26,115 nucleotides of DNA, from assembly GCA_900555725.1 (NCBI GenBank), contig USMD01000015.1, positions 1 to 26,115 on the forward strand, in the 5' to 3' direction. Position 1 is the first letter of the stretch. Each line of letters begins with the position of its first letter. Position numbers and translations under genes: made by a program. The DNA is from an uncultured Garciella sp. Lineage in GTDB: Bacteria; Bacillota; Clostridia; Eubacteriales; Garciellaceae. The notes beneath the pieces were generated by a model that ran no database searches, was not told where the DNA came from, and was given only the letters and a program-made list of their open reading frames with translations. Positions 7,890 to 14,591 of the stretch are shown in pieces.

Positions 7890-10800
7890 TTAATTTTGGC
7901 ATTCTAAAGCAGGATTTTCTAAATAATATTCATAATCCTTGATTAATACATTGAGAACTCTCTCTAATTCTTCGGAAATCTTTCCATCCCCTAGCTCATG
8001 CTCCAGGACATTTCCTGTTTCTGTTCTTACGAGGTATTTCCTATCCTCTAGCTTTAAGAATCCTACATTAGTAGAAAGATCAAAATCTTCCTTTGTCCAG
8101 AATACTGTTACTTTGTCCTTATAGGGATTTCCTACATGGGGACAGAACACTCCACAGTTTCCGCATTCATTACACATACCATCAATGTGTACCACCTGAT
8201 GGACCTTTTCAAATCCTTCCACTTGGATCATTGCATTGGCCCTATTGGGACAAACTTCCACACAAATTTCACAAATTTGATCACATTTTAAACATCTATC
8301 CCCTTCTTTATTACCGGGTTTTACCCTTTCTAAAATCCCTCGCTTAGAATAGATCCTTTCTTCCTCTTCTTTTATAGTATATTTTATAAAGTCATTTTCA
8401 ATAGATTCTTTCTTTAAAATATCCTTTGCTACTACCTTGGCATCCGCGATAGCTCCAACGATTGTGGAAGGTCCCTTTCTACAGTCTCCAATCATGTATA
8501 CATTTTCTTCACTACTTTCGAAAACATTGGTAAGTTGTGGTCTTCCTTTTTCGTCTAAATGAATTCCATTTCTTTTAAATCTGGAAGTATCTATCTTTGC
8601 ACCGGTAGCTCCAATAACAGAATCAAATTCAAGCTCTACTATTTCTCCAGTGCCTTCTACGGTTTTTCTCCCACTGGCATCATAAGCTCCTAATTTCATT
8701 TTTTCACAAACTAGAGTCTTTCCATCATAGCGAACAGGTGCTAATAATTCATAGATTTCTACATTCTCTTCTTTGATTGTATTTACTTCTTCTTGGCTAG
8801 CAGGCATATAGGTTTCTGTTCTTCTATAGACAATAGCAACTTTTTCTACTCCTTGAGTTCTCTTCGCCACTCTTGCACAGTCCATAGCAACGTCCCCAGC
8901 TCCGATTACTGCTACCTTGCGTCCTAAATTTACTTTATTTTCATTCTTTGCATTCCACAAGAATTTAAGTGCATCTTCTACCTTATCCTTTCCTTCTTTC
9001 ACAGGGGAAGGTGCTTCTTTCCAAGCTCCTGTAGCAACAACTACATAGTCATATTCTTTCTTTAATTCTCTTAAATCATAATTAGCTGGTTGGTTAAATC
9101 TAAACTCTACTCCTTGGGCAAGGGCCAATCTATAATCTCTCTCAATTTCTTCCTCTGAGATTCTAAAGCTTGGAATTACATGTTTTACGATCCCATAGGG
9201 CTTATCAAGTTTTTCAAATACTACTACTTTCATTCCATTTCTTCTTAAGAAGGTTGCTGCAGCGATTCCAGCAGGACCAGCACCGATTACTGCTACTTTT
9301 TTACCGGATTTCAAATCTGCCTCTTTTAGGCCCTCCATAAGTTTTTCTTGGGCATGATCCGCAGCCATTTTTTTCATTGCTTTCATGCCAAGGGACTTGT
9401 CGTAGTCTAATCTTGTACAATGTTCCCTACAAGGTTGGCTACACAAAGTTCCTAAGATAGTTGGTGCTGTATTGTCAGTGGTAATTACCTTAATTGCCTC
9501 ATCGTATTTTTCTTCACTTACTAATTTTAAGTATTCTGGAATCTGTTGATTGATTGGGCAGCCTCCCTCTTTACAGGGCGCCTTATAGCAATCAAATAAA
9601 GGTAGCTCAGATTCGGTTTTTCTCGATCTTACTTTTTCCCTATAGAATTTTTGATTTCTCTCGTCTCGAACCATTTTTTCTGCTAGAGCACTTAAGTTTT
9701 CAACATCAATTCCTTGATATTCAGAACTTAAATGGGATTCTACTGACTCAGCAACTTGTTTGAAACGATTATACCCCCCGGGTTTTAAAATACTAGTTGC
9801 CATGGTAATCGGTTGAATTCCAGTCTCTAAAATAACAACAATATTGAAGGCATCTGCCCCACCTGAGTAAGAAATAGGTAGCTTTCCATTAAACTCATTA
9901 GAGAGTTTTTTAGCTAGATGAATAGATAAAGGTAAAAGGGCTCTTCCTGACATATACATTTCCTCAGCAGGTACTTCATTTCTCTTTACATCTACTGGGA
10001 AAGTGTTGGTAAGTTTTACCCCAAATTGAAGTCCTAAATTCTTTGCTAAGGATAAGAGTCTGTCAATCATTACACAGGCTTGTTCAAATTGTAAATCTTC
10101 CTTAAAGTGATGATCGTCAAAGGCAATATAGTCATATCCCATTTGATCTAGTGTTTTTCTTGCAAATTCATATCCCAGCATAGTTGGATTACATTTTACA
10201 AAGGTATTCAATTTCTTTTCTGTTAAAAGATAGGTTGCTATTTTTTCTATTTCATCAGCTGGACAGCCATGTAATGTAGAAAGGGTAATCGAATTACATA
10301 TATTAGGGGATATTTTCTCTAGATCCTCTTGATTAAAGTTTTCAAATTGATCTAAATTGTTGCTTAAATATTCATAGCATTCTTTATACACTTCTGTATG
10401 AGATGCCTCTTTTAATCCCTCTATATAACGATCAATCTTTGGTGTTTTAATTCCTTCTAGATCATATCCAACACTCATATTATAGGCAAAATCATTTCCA
10501 TCAGAAATGCTAAATTCCTTTGCCAATACTTTAATTACAAAATATGCTTTTATATATTCTGCAAAAGCTTCCTCAACAGTAAGCTCTGTGGACCATTCAC
10601 AATTATAACATTCATCCTCTGCATTAATACAAGGTTTCGCTATTGCTTGTCTGATTTCTTCTCCATCCATCTTTTGAACAGTTTTTAATTCTATAAATCT
10701 TGCTCCAGTCAAATAGGATGTAATAATATTTTGTGCCAATTGAGAATGGGGTCCTGCTGCTGGTCCCACTGGAGAAGATAGTTGATCTCCAAATACATCT

Positions 10801-10934
10801 GTCATGTAATTTCCACTTTTATTTACATAGAATTTGTCTTTATGAATTCCAAATACGCTATCCTCATTTTCATATTCCTCTAAACTCCAATTGATAAGAT
10901 GCTCAAAGGAAATAGGTCTCATAAAATCTCCCAT
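7890..10934 (-). CDS. ygfK: YgfK, multi-domain Fe-S/FAD oxidoreductase (putative selenate reductase subunit family)
   Basis: 1014 aa, close to the length of E. coli YgfK. The order of parts is: a dihydroorotate-dehydrogenase-like TIM barrel (about 40-400, with SSPVGPAAGPHSQLAQNI and LHGCPADEIEKIA); a cysteine-rich GltD-type Fe-S segment (about 449-506, CYKAPCKEGGCP and CSQPCREHC); an FAD Rossmann motif VAVIGAGPAGIAAA (547-560); an NAD(P)H motif VAVIGAGDVAMDCA (674-687); the FAD-binding IGD at 815-817; and a C-terminal ferredoxin-like part with C881, C884, C888, C891, C895 and C921, C924, C927, C931. It is presumably a cytoplasmic electron-transfer enzyme of anaerobic purine catabolism. The MGDFMRPI start matches the family and has AAGGAGG 9 nt upstream. 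The name 'selenate reductase' is historical and the substrate is unproven. Confidence 0.94.
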   Translation of the reverse strand: MGDFMRPISFEHLINWSLEEYENEDSVFGIHKDKFYVNKSGNYMTDVFGDQLSSPVGPAAGPHSQLAQNIITSYLTGARFIELKTVQKMDGEEIRQAIAKPCINAEDECYNCEWSTELTVEEAFAEYIKAYFVIKVLAKEFSISDGNDFAYNMSVGYDLEGIKTPKIDRYIEGLKEASHTEVYKECYEYLSNNLDQFENFNQEDLEKISPNICNSITLSTLHGCPADEIEKIATYLLTEKKLNTFVKCNPTMLGYEFARKTLDQMGYDYIAFDDHHFKEDLQFEQACVMIDRLLSLAKNLGLQFGVKLTNTFPVDVKRNEVPAEEMYMSGRALLPLSIHLAKKLSNEFNGKLPISYSGGADAFNIVVILETGIQPITMATSILKPGGYNRFKQVAESVESHLSSEYQGIDVENLSALAEKMVRDERNQKFYREKVRSRKTESELPLFDCYKAPCKEGGCPINQQIPEYLKLVSEEKYDEAIKVITTDNTAPTILGTLCSQPCREHCTRLDYDKSLGMKAMKKMAADHAQEKLMEGLKEADLKSGKKVAVIGAGPAGIAAATFLRRNGMKVVVFEKLDKPYGIVKHVIPSFRISEEEIERDYRLALAQGVEFRFNQPANYDLRELKKEYDYVVVATGAWKEAPSPVKEGKDKVEDALKFLWNAKNENKVNLGRKVAVIGAGDVAMDCARVAKRTQGVEKVAIVYRRTETYMPASQEEVNTIKEENVEIYELLAPVRYDGKTLVCEKMKLGAYDASGRKTVEGTGEIVELEFDSVIGATGAKIDTSRFKRNGIHLDEKGRPQLTNVFESSEENVYMIGDCRKGPSTIVGAIADAKVVAKDILKKESIENDFIKYTIKEEEERIYSKRGILERVKPGNKEGDRCLKCDQICEICVEVCPNRANAMIQVEGFEKVHQVVHIDGMCNECGNCGVFCPHVGNPYKDKVTVFWTKEDFDLSTNVGFLKLEDRKYLVRTETGNVLEHELGDGKISEELERVLNVLIKDYEYYLENPALECQN

Positions 10935-11031
10935 GGTTCTATTCCTCCTTATATATTTTTTTCACTTAAAATGTGAATAGGGTTAGGAAACCGTTCCCAT
11001 TTTTCATAACTACTGGTCATAAAATATTGAA

Positions 11032-11047
11032 TGCAATTATCATACCA
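11032..11047 (-). promoter_or_regulatory. Sigma-54 (-24/-12) promoter of the ygfK-ssnA operon
   Basis: On the minus strand TGGTATG-N4-TTGCA (11047 down to 11032) has the invariant GG and GC dinucleotides and correct spacing for RpoN. Transcription would start near 11021, about 87 nt before the ygfK ATG. A sigma-54 activator gene and a dyad array lie just upstream, which greatly strengthens the match. Confidence 0.85.
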
Positions 11048-11104
11048 CATTTATAAAATTTCTAAGATTTTTTGGTAGAAAAAATCACGCAGAATGAAAG
11101 ATGT

Positions 11105-11141
11105 TTATCTCCCACTTTATCCGCTGGGAGTATCAAAAGTG
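11105..11141 (-). repeat. Structured hairpin repeat (module 1), second copy
   Basis: 37 bp nearly identical (34 of 37) to 21667-21703 in inverse orientation. It forms a CTCCCA/TGGGAG stem with a 10-nt loop; the flanks CACTTTT and ATAA are also conserved. It lies between the enhancer dyads and the sigma-54 promoter, so it is not on the ygfK message. Nature unknown. The rest of 10935-11350 holds the promoter and dyads listed separately and no gene; a 60-aa plus-strand open frame across it is not credible. Confidence 0.75.
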
Positions 11142-11197
11142 AAGGCATTTGGATAAAAAACTTATCCATCCAAGAGATTTCCGTAAAAGAGGTTCAT

Positions 11198-11238
11198 TTT
11201 ATTATCAAAATAATAAAAATTATTATTTTGATAATAAA
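11198..11238. promoter_or_regulatory. Large palindrome, paired enhancer sites for the YgeV-like activator
   Basis: A perfect inverted repeat with 19-nt arms around a 3-nt AAA centre. Read as protein sites it contains two 15-bp half-perfect dyads, TTATCAA-A-ATAATAA (11202-11216) and its mirror (11220-11234), with centres 18 bp apart. Distance to the -24 element is about 160-180 bp, normal for sigma-54 enhancers. Assignment to the neighbouring activator is inferred from position. Confidence 0.72.
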
Positions 11239-11289
11239 GAGAATAGATCCTTAAATTTCAATCTTTAGAAATAGTCTATCTATCCTTTA

Positions 11290-11304
11290 TTATCAAATTG
11301 ATAA
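11290..11304. promoter_or_regulatory. Third enhancer dyad, perfect 15-bp palindrome
   Basis: TTATCAA-A-TTGATAA is a perfect dyad sharing half-sites with the pair at 11202-11234. Its centre is 70 bp from the nearer of them. It lies about 47 bp beyond the end of the activator gene and 250 bp upstream of the ygfK sigma-54 promoter. Confidence 0.68.
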
Positions 11305-11350
11305 CTAAGGCTAAATTTATATCTAAAGTTTTCATCCTTACAAAATAGTA

Positions 11351-13111
11351 TCACTTGTTTTTTTCTTTTCCAAGCTTTCTATAGAGGGTAGCAATTCCAA
11401 TCCCAAGCTTACGGGCCGCCATCTGCTTCCCACTTGTATCCCATCCATATACATCCAAAGCTTTTATGATATATTCTTTTTCTATTTCTCTTAAGGGCTG
11501 AATAACATCTAAATTGTACTCTTCTTGATTTCTATCGGATTTATAATGGAGAATATTTTCCGGGATCATATCCTTAGTAAGAGCTTCCTTCTCCTCAGCC
11601 ATATTAATCATATATTCTAATGTGTTTTCAAGCTCTCTTACATTTCCAGGCCAGAGGTACTCCAATAAAATCTCCTTTGTTTCTTGGTCCATGGAAGTTA
11701 TATTTTTATCATATAGAATATTATATTTCTTTATTTTTTCCTCCATGATAGTTTCTATATCTTCTCTTCTCTTCCTTAAAGGAGGTATTTCAATGGGAAT
11801 GACATTTAATCTATAGTATAGATCTTCCCTGAATTTATTTTGTTTGATAAGCTCTTTTAGATCTTGATTGGTAGCTGCTATTACCCTAATATCGAGATCT
11901 ATAGGTTTATTGGATCCTATTCTTACAATCCGCTTCTCCTGTAGAACCCTTAATATTTTTACCTGTAGGTTCAAGGGCATGTCTCCTATTTCATCAAGAA
12001 AAATAACCCCTTCATTTGCTAACTCAAATTTTCCTACTCGACCATTGGGATTGGCTCCACTAAAGGCCCCTTTTACATATCCAAAAAGTTCACTTTCCAA
12101 AAGTGTGTCGGGGATAGCTCCACAATTGATAGCAACGAAGGGCTTATTAGCCCTGTCACTTTCTGAATGGATGGTTCTTGCTACCAGTTCTTTTCCTGTT
12201 CCGCTTTCCCCCATAATAAGGACTGTAGATTTGGAAGTAGCTATTTTTTTAATTCTTTCTTTTAATAATATAATGCTCTTGGATTTTCCTAAAATTACAT
12301 TGGTTTTAATCGTCTGATTGGCATAGGTAAGGTTATAGGCTTCGGACTTTAACTTTTTAATCTGATTAAAAATAAAAATCTTATTATACCCTGTCATTTC
12401 TAAAGGAAGGGATATTACCGTTCCCAATAGATCGTATTTTTTATCCCCTATTTGAATGGAATATTCTTCTTTTCCCATGATAAATTCATTTTTAGGGATT
12501 AGTTCTACTTTTTCATTGATATATTTTGATTTAAGATTTAATTGCTTCATGGCGCTACTATTCATACTGTAGATTTCATTATTATGATTAATCATAATAA
12601 TCCCTTTATCCACATGATCAATAATTCTCCTTAAAGCTGTAATTAAGGATTTATTTCTTTCATTTTCCATGTATTCGTAAACTTTTGAACTAATAAAGTC
12701 TGATATTTGGTATAAAAATTCTATATGAGAATCTATTTTCTCTAATAATATTTTTTTCTGCTCTGGATTGGAACAAACTAATCCTATAACTCCTATTGTT
12801 TTATGATTTAATATAATCGGGGCACTTATTTCTAAATATTCATCGCAATTTCCATAATTTACACACTTTTTACATAAAGGGTGTTCGCCGGGTCTTTCTA
12901 TGATTTGGTGAGTTCCTTTTTCTAGCACATACTTATAGACATATCCTTCTGCAAGTATGTTCTCATTAATTTTATCCGCAAATATTCCCGTACCTGCAAT
13001 TCTATTCAAATCTGAATCTACGATTTCCACATCTACTGTAAGTACATTAGCAAGTACCTTTGCATATTTGATAACAGAGTCTTGAATAGATTTTAAATTG
13101 TATTTTGACAT
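11351..13111 (-). CDS. ygeV: Sigma-54-dependent activator of purine catabolism, YgeV-like
   Basis: 586 aa from the ATG at 13111, which has GGGAGG 6 nt upstream; upstream in-frame ATGs overlap that site. It resembles E. coli YgeV, which lies in the xdh/ssnA/ygfK purine region. Parts in order: an N-terminal GAF-like sensor (about 10-145) with a C-x2-C-x5-C motif at C80, C83, C89; a PAS-like region (about 155-250); an AAA+ domain with Walker A GESGTGKE (301-308), the sigma-54 loop written GAFSGA instead of GAFTGA (348-353), and Walker B FLDEIGD (371-377); and a C-terminal Fis-type HTH (SGKQMAARKLGIGIATLYRKL). It is expected to bind the dyads at 11202-11304 and drive the ygfK promoter. The ligand is unknown. 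It is probably co-transcribed with the 53-aa gene just upstream. Confidence 0.92.
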   Translation of the reverse strand: MSKYNLKSIQDSVIKYAKVLANVLTVDVEIVDSDLNRIAGTGIFADKINENILAEGYVYKYVLEKGTHQIIERPGEHPLCKKCVNYGNCDEYLEISAPIILNHKTIGVIGLVCSNPEQKKILLEKIDSHIEFLYQISDFISSKVYEYMENERNKSLITALRRIIDHVDKGIIMINHNNEIYSMNSSAMKQLNLKSKYINEKVELIPKNEFIMGKEEYSIQIGDKKYDLLGTVISLPLEMTGYNKIFIFNQIKKLKSEAYNLTYANQTIKTNVILGKSKSIILLKERIKKIATSKSTVLIMGESGTGKELVARTIHSESDRANKPFVAINCGAIPDTLLESELFGYVKGAFSGANPNGRVGKFELANEGVIFLDEIGDMPLNLQVKILRVLQEKRIVRIGSNKPIDLDIRVIAATNQDLKELIKQNKFREDLYYRLNVIPIEIPPLRKRREDIETIMEEKIKKYNILYDKNITSMDQETKEILLEYLWPGNVRELENTLEYMINMAEEKEALTKDMIPENILHYKSDRNQEEYNLDVIQPLREIEKEYIIKALDVYGWDTSGKQMAARKLGIGIATLYRKLGKEKNK

Positions 13112-13125
13112 CGGCATCCTCCCTT

Positions 13126-13287
13126 TCACTTTTTATTTTGTCTCCTTAATTCTCTGTATTTTTCAGATCCTATTTCCATTTTTATAAGTTCTTTTGCCTT
13201 CTTAATGCTCCATCTATAATAATAAATTCCATAAGTATAAAGTATCATAAAAGATATAATAATGCCAATTAAATTTATATGATTCAT
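13126..13287 (-). CDS. Small single-span membrane protein, 53 aa
   Basis: A short open frame ends 14 bp before the activator start. It has an ATG at 13287, an AAGGAAAAGG ribosome binding site and a TGA stop at 13126-13128. The product starts MNHINLIGII, has one hydrophobic stretch (about residues 5-24, rich in I, L, Y), then RW and a basic/charged tail (KKAKELIK...ENRR-type composition with many K, R, E) that would be cytoplasmic by the positive-inside rule. No family recognised. Tight spacing to the YgeV-like gene suggests co-expression; a role in signalling to it is only a guess. Codon use (ATA, TTA, AAA) fits neighbouring genes. Confidence 0.68.
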   Translation of the reverse strand: MNHINLIGIIISFMILYTYGIYYYRWSIKKAKELIKMEIGSEKYRELRRQNKK

Positions 13288-13347
13288 CTATTTACCTTTT
13301 CCTTTCTTTTCATAAATATTGTTTAATCTCCTACACCAATTGATTTC

Positions 13348-13432
13348 GATTTGCCAAAGTTCCAAGGCTTAAAGTTTGTAAGTTACTACAGGTTGCATCA
13401 AGCTTAATTCCCTCAAATTCACAATGCAAATC
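13348..13432 (-). other. Possible structured leader upstream of the 53-aa/ygeV unit
   Basis: Within the 303-bp gap 13288-13590, GATTTGC (13348-13354) can pair with GCAAATC (13426-13432), while TTGCAT (13393-13398) can pair with the overlapping ATGCAA (13424-13429). The two pairings exclude each other. It matches no riboswitch class I know, and no clear sigma-A promoter is visible. The rest of the gap holds the repeat at 13530. Confidence 0.3.
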
Positions 13433-13529
13433 TACATTCAATTAACATAATCAGTTAAATTAAATAGCAGCGGATAGTTTATTTATTATGTTATAAAAAA
13501 GAAAAATATGAATCTATAATAAAATATAA

Positions 13530-13570
13530 CCATAGATGTCTTCACTGTATTTCTTAAAAAACATCTATGG
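13530..13570 (-). terminator. Palindromic repeat copy acting as terminator of the lipoprotein gene
   Basis: A perfect 10-bp stem CCATAGATGT (13530-13539) / ACATCTATGG (13561-13570) is followed on the minus strand by a T-rich tract (TTATATTTTATT). It lies 20 bp after the lipoprotein stop. The left arm continues into CTTCACTG, the core shared with the repeats at 6299, 19105 and 25372, so it looks like the minimal form of that family. Confidence 0.8.
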
Positions 13571-13590
13571 CCATTTAAAATTAATTTTAC

Positions 13591-14148
13591 CTACTCAAAA
13601 GGAATCCAGTCTACTTTCCAAACTCCTTGGCTATTTTTTAGTAATTTAAAATTCCAAGAAGGTTCTTTGGTTCCTTTGCTGTCTTCTTTAAAGTTCACTT
13701 GTATATAGGAGGTTTTATCATCATACTTTATTTGGGAAAAATTTTCTATCTTCTCTTGTAGTTTTTCCAACATTACCAAATGGGTAACATCCTTTTCTTT
13801 TAATTTTTCTTCAAATTCCCTCCAACTAGGAGTTCCATAGGCATCTCCTTTGATATAAAGTTCATAAAGAGTTTTTGTATTCTGGGTTTTAAAGGCATAA
13901 TAGTAATATTGGAAAATTTCCATTGGGGCCAAGCCTTTTAATAGCTGTTCATTTCCCGTGCTAGCATATTTCTGAAATCCTTTAAATTGTTCATCTGATA
14001 GTAAAATATCTTTAATTTGGAATTCTACTTCGTTTTTTACTTGATCCTCATCTAAAATTTTTACAGGTTGGGGAGAATTTTTACATCCCGTCGCGATAAA
14101 TATAGTTAGTAGCAATAGAATCATAGCCATTAGCAAATTTCTTTTCAT
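13591..14148 (-). CDS. Hypothetical lipoprotein, 185 aa
   Basis: A lipoprotein signal peptide is clear: MKRN, a hydrophobic run, then IATGC with the lipid cysteine at residue 22. The exported part is mostly alpha/beta with a middle segment rich in aromatic residues (EIFQYYYYAFKTQNTKTLYELYIKGDAYGTPSW) and a C-terminal portion (SWNFKLLKNSQGVWKVDWIPFE) resembling the end of NTF2-like/DUF4878-type folds seen in small Firmicute lipoproteins. The similarity is by eye only. The start has GGAGG upstream. It follows the three-span membrane protein by about 40 bp and ends in a repeat-derived terminator, so the two form a likely unit. Function unknown. Confidence 0.75.
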   Translation of the reverse strand: MKRNLLMAMILLLLTIFIATGCKNSPQPVKILDEDQVKNEVEFQIKDILLSDEQFKGFQKYASTGNEQLLKGLAPMEIFQYYYYAFKTQNTKTLYELYIKGDAYGTPSWREFEEKLKEKDVTHLVMLEKLQEKIENFSQIKYDDKTSYIQVNFKEDSKGTKEPSWNFKLLKNSQGVWKVDWIPFE

Positions 14149-14187
14149 GATGCACCTCCTAACGTAAGCTTAAGAAATTCTAGGCTG

Positions 14188-14481
14188 CTACACAATATAA
14201 AGGCAAAACCAACTAGCAGATAAGATAATGGCATAAATAATAGATATCCCCAACAGTAAGCTGGAGCCAACCTTTAAAAACTTTATATCTACATCTTTCC
14301 ATAATAGACTAATACCCAACATTAGAAAGCTTGGCCCAATCAAAAATAGGCCAAAGGAATAGGGATCTAATGCCGGTATGTATTTTCTTATGATTTTAAT
14401 GAAAAGCAAAGCTATACCAATAAAAGCCAAAAATAATCCAAAGGATTTGGTTAGTATGTTTACCTTCCTACTTTTTTGCAT
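14188..14481 (-). CDS. Hypothetical three-span membrane protein, 97 aa
   Basis: Not recognised. After a basic N-terminus (MQKSRKVNILTK) come three hydrophobic spans: about 13-28 (FGLFLAFIGIALLFIK), 42-60 (FGLFLIGPSFLMLGISLLW) and 73-95 (SLLLGISIIYAIILSASWFCLYI), joined by short polar loops. The start has GAGGAGGGG 6 nt upstream. It lies downstream of ligA with a candidate promoter of its own (14514-14542) and upstream of the lipoprotein gene on the same strand. No function can be assigned. Confidence 0.7.
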   Translation of the reverse strand: MQKSRKVNILTKSFGLFLAFIGIALLFIKIIRKYIPALDPYSFGLFLIGPSFLMLGISLLWKDVDIKFLKVGSSLLLGISIIYAIILSASWFCLYIV

Positions 14482-14513
14482 ACTAATCCCCTCCTCTTAT
14501 ATTATTTTATACT

Positions 14514-14542
14514 ATACTAGTATTTAATTTCTATTTTGTCAC
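14514..14542 (-). promoter_or_regulatory. Candidate sigma-A promoter for the membrane protein/lipoprotein pair
   Basis: On the minus strand GTGACA (14542-14537) and TAGTAT (14519-14514) stand 17 bp apart; 5 of 6 and 4 of 6 match consensus. A start near 14507 would leave a 25-nt leader. The sequence overlaps a small ATACTA/TAGTAT palindrome, so the call is tentative. Confidence 0.4.
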
Positions 14543-14591
14543 TTTAATATATACATCTTGTATCACTTTTTGGAATTCATTTAATATTCCA

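Noticed and set aside
11072..11254. 60-aa plus-strand open frame upstream of ygfK
   Set aside because: It runs through the sigma-54 control region, hairpin repeat and palindrome, has no ribosome binding site, and its composition (IIKIIKIIILIIK) is just the translated AT palindrome.
11868..12317. 149-aa plus-strand open frame inside the activator gene
   Set aside because: It is antisense to the conserved AAA+ domain; the minus-strand frame has all motifs.
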